DNA from: Silanimonas sp044377035
GTDB taxonomy: Bacteria > Pseudomonadota > Gammaproteobacteria > Xanthomonadales > Xanthomonadaceae
NCBI RefSeq assembly: GCF_044377035.1
Contig: NZ_JBILJW010000005.1
Coordinates: 62,001 to 126,000 of the forward strand
DNA: 64,000 nt
Direction: 5' to 3'
Below, piece after piece: positions 8,925-16,454 of the stretch. Numbering within the stretch: position 1 is the stretch's first letter; each line of letters begins with the position of its first letter. Under the pieces are notes generated by a model, which saw only the letters and a program-made list of their open reading frames with translations, did not search any database and had not been told where the DNA came from. The position numbers and the translations under genes are program-made.

Positions 8925-9831
8925 GACCGCGGAGGTGGGCCACGCTGCATTCGCGCAGCGCGGTCAGGCTGTAGCCGCCCTCCAGCACCGACACGAGCCG
9001 CCCGCGGCAGTGGCGGACCGCCAGGTCGGCCAGCTCCGCCGAGAGCCAGCGGTAGTCCTCGGCCGTCAGTTCGAGATCGGCGAGCGGGTCGAGGTGATGG
9101 CCGTCGAAGCCGGCCGAAACGAGCAGCAGCTGCGGCCGGAAGGCCTCGAGCGCCGGCAGGAGCTTGGCGCGCCACGCATCGCGGAACACCGCGCTGCCCG
9201 CGCGCAGCGGCAGCGGCGCGTTGACCACGTTGCCGACGCCGGTATCGCTTTCCATGCCGGTGCCCGGATACAGCGGATGCTGGTGCGAACTCAGGTAGGC
9301 GACGCGCGGCTCGGCGGCAAAGATCGCCTCGGTGCCGTTGCCGTGGTGTACGTCGAAATCCACCACCGCGACACGCGAGAGGCCATGCGCCTGCACGGCA
9401 TGCGCCGCGCCGATGGCGATGCCGTTCAACAGGCAGAAGCCCATCGCCGTGTCGCGCGTGGCGTGGTGGCCCGGAGGGCGCACGGCGCAGAACGCGCGGG
9501 TCACTTCGCCGGCCATCACGGCGTCGACCGCCGCCACGACCGCACCGGCGGCCCGCCGGGCGGCTTCCGGTGACTCCGGCGACATCGCGGTGTCGGCATC
9601 GAGGCGCACGAGCGCCTCGCCGTCGAAGCGGGCGTCGAAGATCGCGTCGACGAGGGCCTTGGTGTGCACGCGCTCGGCGGCTTCGCGGGTCGCGAGCGGA
9701 GCCTCGATCCACTCCAAGGGCTGGATGGCCGCGCGCAGCGCTTCAGTGACGGCCTGCAGGCGCGCCGGGCACTCCGGATGCCCCGGGCCGGGCTGGTGGG
9801 CGAGGCAGGACGGGTGCGTGTAGACGCGCAT
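8911..9831 (-). CDS. Histone-deacetylase-superfamily amidohydrolase
   Basis: Zinc-dependent deacetylase of the HDAC/acetylpolyamine amidohydrolase/AcuC superfamily, 306 residues. It shows HPECPxRLQAV at the N-terminus, the RPPGHHA dyad of catalytic histidines, the zinc ligands in VVDFDVHHGNGT and SAGFDGHHLDPL, and the terminal LEGGYSLTAL tyrosine loop. The natural substrate (acetylpolyamine, acetyl-lysine or other) cannot be told from sequence. Its ATG overlaps the end of the upstream PduO-type gene by one base. Confidence 0.92.
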   Translation of the reverse strand: MRVYTHPSCLAHQPGPGHPECPARLQAVTEALRAAIQPLEWIEAPLATREAAERVHTKALVDAIFDARFDGEALVRLDADTAMSPESPEAARRAAGAVVAAVDAVMAGEVTRAFCAVRPPGHHATRDTAMGFCLLNGIAIGAAHAVQAHGLSRVAVVDFDVHHGNGTEAIFAAEPRVAYLSSHQHPLYPGTGMESDTGVGNVVNAPLPLRAGSAVFRDAWRAKLLPALEAFRPQLLLVSAGFDGHHLDPLADLELTAEDYRWLSAELADLAVRHCRGRLVSVLEGGYSLTALRECSVAHLRGLTAA

Positions 9832-10382
9832 CAGCGCCGGCGATCGTGGCGCCAGAGCACTTCGCCGTGGCCGCTCTCACGGGCCAGCACACGGCACAGC
9901 ACGAAGAGCAGGTCGGAGAGGCGGTTGAGGTAGCGGATCGCCTCCGGGCGAACGGCGTCGTGGTGCGAGAGCGTCACCACCTCGCGCTCGGCGCGACGGC
10001 AAATGGTGCGGGCGAGGTGCGCCTGCGCCGCCGCCATGCCGCCCCCGGGCAGGATGAAGTCCTTCAGCGGCGGCAAGTCCGCGTTGAAGCGGTCGAGCGT
10101 GTCCTCGAGCGCCTGGATGTCGGCGTCGAAAATGGCCGCGTGGCCGGGGATGCAGAGTTCGCCGCCCAAATCGAACATCTGGTGCTGCACGGCCACCAGC
10201 ACGTTGCGGATCGAATCGGGGATCTCGCAGGCCAGGACGATGCCGATGGCGCTGTTCGCTTCGTCGACGGTGCCGTAAGCGGTGACGCGGGCCGAATCCT
10301 TGGACACGCGGGCGCCGTCACCGAGGCCGGTGCTGCCGTCGTCGCCGGTGCGGGTGTAGATCTTGGAGAGGCGATTGCCCAC
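9831..10382 (-). CDS. Cob(I)alamin adenosyltransferase, PduO type
   Basis: Transfers adenosyl from ATP to cob(I)alamin, making coenzyme B12. The 183-residue sequence opens with IYTRTGDDGSTGLGDG, the ATP-binding signature of PduO-type enzymes, followed by YGTVDEANSAIG and the C-terminal RRAERE..LNRLSDLLFVLCR helix. The start is GTG at 10382. It lies downstream of a BtuM-like transporter, which gives a coherent salvage pair: B12 uptake, then adenosylation. Confidence 0.95.
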   Translation of the reverse strand: MGNRLSKIYTRTGDDGSTGLGDGARVSKDSARVTAYGTVDEANSAIGIVLACEIPDSIRNVLVAVQHQMFDLGGELCIPGHAAIFDADIQALEDTLDRFNADLPPLKDFILPGGGMAAAQAHLARTICRRAEREVVTLSHHDAVRPEAIRYLNRLSDLLFVLCRVLARESGHGEVLWRHDRRR

Positions 10383-10440
10383 GCGGGGCTCCTGTCGTCG
10401 GAGGGGCCTTCAGTGTCGACCCCTGCGCGTGGCGATGGCG

Positions 10441-11028
10441 TCAGTCGGCCTTCACCGCCGCGCGAGGCAGGCGGGCGAGAAGCGGCTGAAGGGCGACGTG
10501 CACGGCGCCGACCACGGCGATCCAGGCGAACGCGACCTGCGCGTAAGGGAGCAGCCAGTCGCTAAAGTTCTTGGCCCAGCCCGCGAGGGTGGGCTCGGCC
10601 ACGCTGCCGCTGAACCAGTAGAAGCCGCCCTGCGCCAGCAGATGGCAGGCGGCGGTGCCGACGGCCAGCGCCAGCACGAGGCGTCCCAGCAGCGCCCAGC
10701 GCGGGGCAAGGCCGTTCGCGGCAGCCCACTGCCCGGCGGCCATCATCGCGGCATGCGCCGGCAGCAGGAACCAGTAGCCCGGGGAGACGCAGTAGTGCGA
10801 CCAGAAATTCACGCCGGTCGCCGAGATGACGAGGTAGTCGACGACCACGGCCAGCGCCATCAGGGCCGGGAAGGCCCAGCGCTGGTGGCCGGCGAGGTAG
10901 GCGCCGGAGGCGAAGAACACCGCCCATGAGGCGTCCGGGATGGCGCCGAAGTGATGGGCGCGCGTGGCGGCCATGAGCAGGGCGAGGGCAGCGAACACCG
11001 CGAGAGCGGGGCGGACGGCAAGGCGCAT
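10441..11028 (-). CDS. btuM: BtuM-like inner-membrane cobalamin transporter
   Basis: A 195-residue hydrophobic protein with about six transmembrane segments. Size, the HHFG-type N-terminal motif, and a cysteine at position 80 in the segment SHYCVSPGYW fit the BtuM family of small B12 transporters, in which the corresponding cysteine (Cys80 in Thiobacillus denitrificans BtuM) binds cobalt and removes cyanide. The neighbouring PduO-type adenosyltransferase supports the role. The sequence shows the topology and cysteine; the family assignment is from memory of BtuM features and is not a computed alignment. No ~200-nt cobalamin riboswitch can fit in the 108-bp gap upstream. Confidence 0.78.
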   Translation of the reverse strand: MRLAVRPALAVFAALALLMAATRAHHFGAIPDASWAVFFASGAYLAGHQRWAFPALMALAVVVDYLVISATGVNFWSHYCVSPGYWFLLPAHAAMMAAGQWAAANGLAPRWALLGRLVLALAVGTAACHLLAQGGFYWFSGSVAEPTLAGWAKNFSDWLLPYAQVAFAWIAVVGAVHVALQPLLARLPRAAVKAD

Positions 11029-11136
11029 GGAGGGTGGTCGGCAGCGGAATCGAAGGTCGAGAGTCTAGCCGATGCCCCGGCCGCCGTGACCGGCCGACGA
11101 CCTCCGGATCGAGGGAGCCGCGTATCCTTGCGCGCC

Positions 11137-12375
11137 ATGGAGAACCGAGATTTCGACGTGGTGGTGGTCGGCGGCGGCCTCGTCGGTTGCAGCCTCGCGT
11201 GTGCACTGGCGCCGCTCGGTCTGGCCGTGGGCCTCGTGGATGCCGGCACCGGCCCGACGCCGCTGGCGGCGGATCCGCGCAAGCTGGCCTTGGCGGCCGC
11301 CAGCCTCAATGCCTTGGGCCGACTGGGCGTGCTCTCTCGCCTTGCCACGCCCCCGACGCCCATCGAGCGCCTTCAGGTCAGTCGCGAGGGCGATTTCGGC
11401 GTGCTGGCGGTGGCTGCGCGCGATGTCGGGCGCGAGGCCTTCGGCGGTGTCGTGCTGGCGGGCGATCTCGGGTCGGCACTTCAACAGGCGGTGGCCGCGC
11501 TGCCGGGCTTGGTGTCGGTGCGCGGCACGGCTACCGCGGCCGGTGTGGCCGACGACGGTCATCGCGCCCTCGACGTCCACGTGAGCGCGGGCGACCCCGG
11601 GACCGCGGCGTCCGTGCAGCGCTGGCGGGCCCGACTCGTCGTCGCGGCCGATGGCACGCACTCGCCGCTGCGCGCTTCCGCCGGCATCGGTGTCGAGACC
11701 CACGACTACGGGCAGACCCTGATCGTCACGTCGGTGCGCATGGGGGCCGCGACCCCGGGCACGGCCTACGAACGCCTGACGGCGACCGGCCCCTGCGCCC
11801 TGCTGCCGATGGCCGGCGGGCGCCATGGCGCCTTGATGGGCGTGGCCACCGACGAGGCGGACGCTGTGATGGCCCTGGATGATCGCGACTTCGTCGAGGC
11901 CTTCCAACGCCGTGCCGGCTGGCGTGCGGGTGCCGTGCGCGAGGTCGGTGCGCGCAGCGCCTGGCCGCTGCGCCGGCTGGTGGCGACATCGCTGGTGGCC
12001 GAGCGCCTGGTGCTGGTCGGCAATGCCGCGCAGACGATCCATCCGATCGGTGCGCAGGGCTTCAACCTCGGATTGCGCGATGCGTTGAGCCTCGTCGATG
12101 TGCTGGCCGAGACGCGGACGAGCGGCGCTTCGGACCCCGGGGCCGCGGCCGTGCTTGCGGCTTACGAGGATCGCCGCGGCATCGACCGCGCCGAGACGCT
12201 CGCCTTCAGCGACGGTCTCGCGCGGGTGACCGCGAGTGAATCGCCGTGGCACCGCCTCGGACGAAGCCTCGGTTTCGCTGCGATGAACCTCGATGCCGGG
12301 CTGCGCGCGGGCTTCGTCGCCGGCGCCATGGGCTTCCGTGGTCGCGTGCCGACACTGGCGAGGGACGTCGCATGA
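11137..12375 (+). CDS. ubiH: UbiH-type FAD-dependent hydroxylase (ubiquinone synthesis)
   Basis: Flavin monooxygenase of the UbiH/UbiF/COQ6 family that hydroxylates the ubiquinone ring. Start at 11137 gives 412 residues. FAD-binding VVVVGGGLVGCSLACAL is at the N-terminus, AADGTHSPLR in the middle, and LVLVGNAAQTIHPIGAQGFNLGLRDALSL is the typical C-terminal FAD motif; DPRKLALAAAS is UbiH-like. A 4-base ATGA overlap joins it to the second hydroxylase gene. Assignment to UbiH specifically, not UbiF/UbiI, rests on gene order and motif wording. Confidence 0.88.
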   Translation: MENRDFDVVVVGGGLVGCSLACALAPLGLAVGLVDAGTGPTPLAADPRKLALAAASLNALGRLGVLSRLATPPTPIERLQVSREGDFGVLAVAARDVGREAFGGVVLAGDLGSALQQAVAALPGLVSVRGTATAAGVADDGHRALDVHVSAGDPGTAASVQRWRARLVVAADGTHSPLRASAGIGVETHDYGQTLIVTSVRMGAATPGTAYERLTATGPCALLPMAGGRHGALMGVATDEADAVMALDDRDFVEAFQRRAGWRAGAVREVGARSAWPLRRLVATSLVAERLVLVGNAAQTIHPIGAQGFNLGLRDALSLVDVLAETRTSGASDPGAAAVLAAYEDRRGIDRAETLAFSDGLARVTASESPWHRLGRSLGFAAMNLDAGLRAGFVAGAMGFRGRVPTLARDVA

Positions 12376-13559
12376 GCGCCTCGATCGAACGTCGCCGCCT
12401 CGATGCCGTCGTGGTCGGCGCGGGCATCGTCGGCAGCGCGCTGGCACTGGGCTTGAAGCGCCGCGGCCTCGACGTCGCGGTGGTCGAATCCACGCCGCCG
12501 GCCGCGTGGCGCGCCGAGTCGCCGGATCTTCGCGTCTATGCGATCGCGCCCGACAGCGAGGCCCTGCTTGCCGCGCTCGAGGTCTGGCCGGCCGTGCGTG
12601 CTGCACGCGCCCAGCCCTACGCGGCGATGCAGGTCTGGGACGCCGGCGGTGGCGCGCCGCTGCGCTTCGACGCCGCGGCGCTCGGCGTGCCTCGCCTGGG
12701 CCACATCGTCGAACACGGCCTGCTCGTCGATCGTCTTCAGTCGGCGCTCGGCGCTGCGGGCGTGCCGATCCTTGATGCCGCGGTCGAAGGCCTCGACCCC
12801 GGCGACGACGACGTGACGCTCCGCTTGTCCGGCGAGCGCCGCGTCCGCGCCTCGTGGGTGTTCGGCGCGGACGGCGCGGCCTCCGCGGTGCGCGGGCTGG
12901 CCGGCATCGATGTGGATGCCCGCGACTACGCCGCGAAAGGGCTGGTCGCCTACCTGCGCACCGGGAGCCCGCACGACGCTACCTGCTGGCAGCGTTTCCT
13001 GCCGTCCGGGCCGCTGGCCCTGCTGCCTTGCGCCGATGGCCGCGTCTCGATCGTCTGGTCGCTGCCGCAGGACGAGGCCGATCGCCTCGCCGCCGTGCCC
13101 GAAGCGCAATTCAACGCCGAGATCACCCGGGCGTCCGATCGCGTGCTCGGCGATCTCGCGCTTGATTCGCCGCGCATCGCCTTCCCACTGAAGCGCCAGC
13201 TCGCCTCGCGTCTGCGCGAAGGACGCATCGCCCTGCTCGGCGACGCCGCGCACGCCGTACATCCGCTGGCCGGGCAGGGCGTGAACCTCGGTCTTCGCGA
13301 TGTCGGCGAACTCCTCGCGGGCGTTGACGAAGCCCTTTTGCGGCGCCGTGCGCCGGTTTCGGAAACGATGCTGTCGCGGTGGGCGCGGCGCCGGCACAGC
13401 GAGAACGTCGTGTCGGCGCGGGCGTTCGAAGCCATCCACGACGTCTACTCGAATGCGGTCCTGCCGGCCGTCGCCTTGCGCGGCTGGGCGCTGGCGGCGG
13501 GCAACCTTCCGCCACTCAACCGCCTGCTCTGGGGCCATGCCGCGGGAGGCGCGCGATGA
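12372..13559 (+). CDS. UbiH/UbiF/VisC-family FAD hydroxylase (UbiI-like)
   Basis: Second flavin monooxygenase of the same family, 395 residues. VVVGAGIVGSALALGLKRRG binds FAD at the N-terminus; FGADGAASAVRGLAGI and IALLGDAAHAVHPLAGQGVNLGLRD are the internal and C-terminal FAD motifs. The position right after ubiH, in the order ubiH-visC seen in gammaproteobacteria, suggests the C5- or C6-ring hydroxylation step of ubiquinone synthesis. Which ring carbon it acts on cannot be told from sequence. It overlaps the next gene by 4 bases. Confidence 0.88.
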   Translation: MSASIERRRLDAVVVGAGIVGSALALGLKRRGLDVAVVESTPPAAWRAESPDLRVYAIAPDSEALLAALEVWPAVRAARAQPYAAMQVWDAGGGAPLRFDAAALGVPRLGHIVEHGLLVDRLQSALGAAGVPILDAAVEGLDPGDDDVTLRLSGERRVRASWVFGADGAASAVRGLAGIDVDARDYAAKGLVAYLRTGSPHDATCWQRFLPSGPLALLPCADGRVSIVWSLPQDEADRLAAVPEAQFNAEITRASDRVLGDLALDSPRIAFPLKRQLASRLREGRIALLGDAAHAVHPLAGQGVNLGLRDVGELLAGVDEALLRRRAPVSETMLSRWARRRHSENVVSARAFEAIHDVYSNAVLPAVALRGWALAAGNLPPLNRLLWGHAAGGAR

Positions 13560-14218
13560 GCGCCGAAGCCCACGAACGCACCGGGGCGGGCTATCGCCGC
13601 GAGGCCCTGCTGCACGCGCAGGCCAAGACCTGGGAGGCCGTCAATGCGATCGGCCGCGGCGTTCAGCCCGGCATGCGCGAGAGCGAGGCCAAGGCCCTCG
13701 CCGGCGAGGTGCTGGCTTCGCTGGGCTACCAGCGGCGTTGGCACCCTGACATCGTCCGCATCGGCCCGAACACGCGGCTGATGTGGAAGGAGCGCTCGCC
13801 CGTTGACGCGGCACTCGGCGAGAACGATCTGTTCTTCGTCGACCTCGGCGCGGTGTGGGATGGCCACGAGGGTGATGCCGGCACCACCTTCGTGGTGGGC
13901 GAGGACGAGACGATGCACGCCTGCGCCGCGGCCTGTCGTGAGCTGTGGGACCGCGTCGCCGCCGCATGGCGCGAGCTGCGCCCGACCGGCCGTGAGCTGT
14001 ACGCCTTCGCCAAGCGCGAGGCGACCGCGATGGGCTGGGAGTTCAACCACGACGTGAAGGGCCATCGCGTCGGCGATTTCCCGCACGCGATCCACAAGGC
14101 GCCGGACTTGGGCGCGGTCAGCCATGAGCCGGGCGACGCGCTGTGGATCCTCGAGATCCAGATCCGCCATCCGGAGCGGCCGATCGGCGCGTTCCACGAG
14201 GACCTGCTGGCGCGCTGA
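13556..14218 (+). CDS. M24-family metallopeptidase (creatinase/aminopeptidase fold)
   Basis: Pita-bread metallopeptidase of 220 residues lacking an N-terminal creatinase domain. All five expected metal ligands are visible: the two Asp spaced by 11 in FVDLGAVWDGHEGDAG, His in GHRVGDFPHAIHK, Glu in ILEIQI and Glu in FHEDLL. Family members include methionine and Xaa-Pro aminopeptidases; the substrate is not identifiable here. The start at 13556 overlaps the hydroxylase stop (ATGA). Confidence 0.87.
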   Translation: MSAEAHERTGAGYRREALLHAQAKTWEAVNAIGRGVQPGMRESEAKALAGEVLASLGYQRRWHPDIVRIGPNTRLMWKERSPVDAALGENDLFFVDLGAVWDGHEGDAGTTFVVGEDETMHACAAACRELWDRVAAAWRELRPTGRELYAFAKREATAMGWEFNHDVKGHRVGDFPHAIHKAPDLGAVSHEPGDALWILEIQIRHPERPIGAFHEDLLAR

Positions 14219-14265
14219 GGGCGGGAACAAGAAAGCCCGTCGTTCGGCGGGAGCGCGGCCAATAA

Positions 14266-14289
14266 AAAACCCGCCTTCCGGCGGGTTTT
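14266..14289. terminator. Bidirectional intrinsic terminator
   Basis: A perfect 10-bp inverted repeat, AAAACCCGCC / GGCGGGTTTT, with a TTCC loop. The A-tract on one side and T-tract on the other make it work for both strands: it ends the ubiH-M24 transcript (plus) and the tRNA-Leu transcript (minus), whose 3' end is 8 bases away. Confidence 0.92.
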
Positions 14290-14296
14290 CGATATC

Positions 14297-14381
<85 letters not shown>

Positions 14382-14416
14382 AGGTGTCGGCAGCCACAAG
14401 GACGACCGAGCCCGGA

Positions 14417-14445
14417 ACTTTAGATGCCCGCCTTCACCCTGTCAA
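14417..14445 (-). promoter_or_regulatory. Sigma-70 promoter for tRNA-Leu
   Basis: On the minus strand a consensus -35 TTGACA (14440-14445) lies 17 bp from a -10-like TAAAGT (14417-14422). The expected start near 14410 is followed by a GC-rich discriminator, as in stable-RNA promoters under stringent control. The tRNA 5' end is about 30 bases further on. Confidence 0.7.
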
Positions 14446-14521
14446 CTTGTCCCTAGCGCTGCGCGTGGCTGGCAAAACACGCGCTTTGACTCGGGTGTGT
14501 CATGCCTGCGTGAGTCCGGCT

Positions 14522-14530
14522 TGATAGAAT
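14522..14530 (+). promoter_or_regulatory. Candidate extended -10 promoter of the bcs operon
   Basis: TGATAGAAT matches the extended -10 pattern TGnTAnAAT and lies 84 bases before the bcsD ATG. No convincing -35 is 17 bp upstream, though a TTGACT occurs further up near 14487. It is the best promoter-like element in the 232-bp gap between tRNA-Leu and bcsD. Confidence 0.35.
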
Positions 14531-14613
14531 CGTGACGGAACGCGCGGTTCGACATCGTCGTCGCGCCTCGAAAAGCGCCCGTACCGGGCAGGCATTGAAG
14601 GGGCAGGGCGACG

Positions 14614-15075
14614 ATGGATGCCGAATTGGAGGACTGTTTTCGCGCGCAGCAGCTTTCCGCGCAGTGGGCCTTCGCCTTGCCTGCGCTGGCCGAGGCCATG
14701 GCGGGTTCCGCGGCCGAGCGCGAACTCAAGGCCTTGTTCCGTCAGGCGGGCCGATCGATGGGCGAGGCGGCCGTCGACGCCATGCCGGAAGTCGACACGA
14801 TTTCCGAGCTCGAAGCGTCCCTGAATGCCTTCTGGCACGTCCGTCGGTGGGGGCGGGTGACCCTCGACGAGCGGAAAGGCCACATGGAGATCGTCCATTA
14901 CGCGGCACCGCTGGCTGCCGCCTTCGGCGAAGCATCGCTGGTCTGGACCTGCGGTCTTCTGGAGGGCTTCTACGAAGCGGTGCTGCATGCCTTGGGTGCG
15001 GGGGATGGTCTTGCAGTGGTTGCCGAATCGAGTGATGCGGAAGGGCTCGTCCTGCGCTTCCGTTTCGGCCGTTGA
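14614..15075 (+). CDS. bcsD: Cellulose synthase subunit BcsD
   Basis: BcsD forms a periplasmic octamer that helps align nascent glucan chains in type I cellulose synthases. The 153-residue length matches Komagataeibacter BcsD (156). The internal block RQAGRSMGEAAVDAMP..TISELEASLNAFWHVRRWGRVTL and LEGFYEAVLHALG corresponds in order and spacing to BcsD. It is the first gene of a 12-gene plus-strand operon; bcsP-like follows after 18 bases. There is no signal peptide, as in known BcsD. Confidence 0.85.
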   Translation: MDAELEDCFRAQQLSAQWAFALPALAEAMAGSAAERELKALFRQAGRSMGEAAVDAMPEVDTISELEASLNAFWHVRRWGRVTLDERKGHMEIVHYAAPLAAAFGEASLVWTCGLLEGFYEAVLHALGAGDGLAVVAESSDAEGLVLRFRFGR

Positions 15076-15093
15076 TCGACGGAGGATCAAGAC

Positions 15094-15699
15094 ATGGTGA
15101 AGAAAGCAGGCGGCGACATCGAAGGGCTGTTCCGAAGCTTCGGCAGCGACAGCGGCTCGTATCGCGAGCTCGCCCGGGAAGCGGATGCCCGCGATGCGCA
15201 GCAGCGCTGGCCGATGCTCGGGGAAATCGCTCCTGAAGCCGGCGTCCGCCCCGATGCGCTGGATGCGGCCAGCAAGCGCCATTGGCGGGAGCATGGCGAA
15301 GGCGACGCCGAGTCGCCCCTGCCTCCGCCGCAGGCTTCGGCGGAGGGCCGACGCCTGATGGGTGGGCTCGACCACCTGTTGCAGCGGGGCAGTGCTCCCC
15401 AGACTGATCCAGCGGACGCTCCGGCCCCCAGGGCTTGGGGAGCGGCCAAGCCCCAGCCCCAGCCCCCCGTTCCGGCCGAAGCGCCGCGGTCGTCCGCTGG
15501 CGCGTCGCGGTCGGTCCGCAAGGAAGAGCCGCAGCGGCTCGACCTGCGGGGAAAAGCCGGCTTGTTCGGCGGCATCGATCGTGGCGAAAAGGCCGGCGAA
15601 GAAGCGCCGCGGAGCGCGCTTTCCGGGCTGTTCTCGAGGCTCGAAGGCGAGGCTCGCGGGACGAAGCCGCTCGTGCCCGGGCGGTTGCGCAAGCGATGA
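15094..15699 (+). CDS. Cellulose biosynthesis protein, BcsP/BcsR-like with disordered tail
   Basis: A 201-residue soluble protein. The first ~50 residues contain DIEGLFRSFGSDSGSYREL and QQRWPMLGEIA; the latter closely resembles the C-terminal RWPLLAEFA motif of E. coli BcsR. The rest is Pro/Ala/Arg-rich, low complexity and probably disordered, ending in a basic tail. Position between bcsD and bcsQ matches BcsP of type I operons. GGAGGA seven bases before ATG 15094 sets the start. BcsR is needed with BcsQ for synthase assembly in E. coli, so a similar adaptor role is likely. Confidence 0.7.
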   Translation: MVKKAGGDIEGLFRSFGSDSGSYRELAREADARDAQQRWPMLGEIAPEAGVRPDALDAASKRHWREHGEGDAESPLPPPQASAEGRRLMGGLDHLLQRGSAPQTDPADAPAPRAWGAAKPQPQPPVPAEAPRSSAGASRSVRKEEPQRLDLRGKAGLFGGIDRGEKAGEEAPRSALSGLFSRLEGEARGTKPLVPGRLRKR

Positions 15700-16454
15700 G
15701 CGTTGTCGTTGTCGCATCGATGAAAGGGGGCGTCGGCAAGACGACGACCACGGCGAACCTCGCCTTCGCCCTCTCCCGTCTCGGTCGCCCGGTGCTGGTG
15801 GTCGATCTTGATCCGCAGAACTCGCTCTTCCTTCACTTCGGCCTCGATGGGTCGAATCGCGACGGCTTGGCGGTCGCCGCACTGGACGGCAGGCCATGGC
15901 ATTCGCCAGCCCTGGTGTCGGACTCCGGCGTGCTCTGCCTGCCCTACGGGCTCCTTCGTGGCGAGCAGGTGGCCCGGTTCGAGCGGCTCTTGAACGAGAA
16001 CCCGCAAGCGCTCGGCGAGGCCCTGCGCGCCGCCTGCGCCGCCGAGCCCGAGGCCATCGTCCTCATCGACACGCCGCCTGGGCCCTCGCCCTACCTGAAG
16101 GCGGCCTTCGAGTGCGCCGACCTCGCCCTGCTCGTGCTGCTTGCCGACGGCGGCTCGTACGCCACCATCCCGGCCATGGAGGCCTGGGTGGACGAGTGGC
16201 AGTCGCAGCGGCCCGGCCTGCGCGCCGCGTACGTGCTCAACCAGACCGACGCGTCCTCCCCGTTGGCCCGCGACGTCGCCGAAGTGTTGCGGCAGCGGCT
16301 GGCCCATCGACTGCTGCCGGTGGGCATCCACCGTGACGAAGCCATCGGCGAAGCGCTGGCCGTCCAGCAGTCGGTGATCGAGTACGACCCGCACTGCCGG
16401 GCGTCGCTGGACTTCCGGCAGCTCGCCGCAGCCGTGGCGCGCGAGTGCCCATGA
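15696..16454 (+). CDS. bcsQ: BcsQ, ParA/MinD-like ATPase of cellulose synthesis
   Basis: MinD/ParA-family ATPase needed for cellulose secretion and polar placement of the synthase in enteric bacteria. Start at 15696 (ATGA overlap with the previous stop) gives 252 residues. The deviant Walker A SMKGGVGKTTTTANLA, switch DLDPQNSLFLHFG and Walker B-like VLIDTPPGPSPYL are intact. It overlaps bcsA by 4 bases. A paralogue lies at 26313. Confidence 0.93.
   Translation: MSVVVVASMKGGVGKTTTTANLAFALSRLGRPVLVVDLDPQNSLFLHFGLDGSNRDGLAVAALDGRPWHSPALVSDSGVLCLPYGLLRGEQVARFERLLNENPQALGEALRAACAAEPEAIVLIDTPPGPSPYLKAAFECADLALLVLLADGGSYATIPAMEAWVDEWQSQRPGLRAAYVLNQTDASSPLARDVAEVLRQRLAHRLLPVGIHRDEAIGEALAVQQSVIEYDPHCRASLDFRQLAAAVARECP

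Noticed and set aside
11029..11136. Cobalamin riboswitch before the BtuM-like gene
   Set aside because: The intergenic space is only 108 bp and shared with ubiH; a B12 riboswitch needs about 200 nt, and no B12-box-like sequence is seen.
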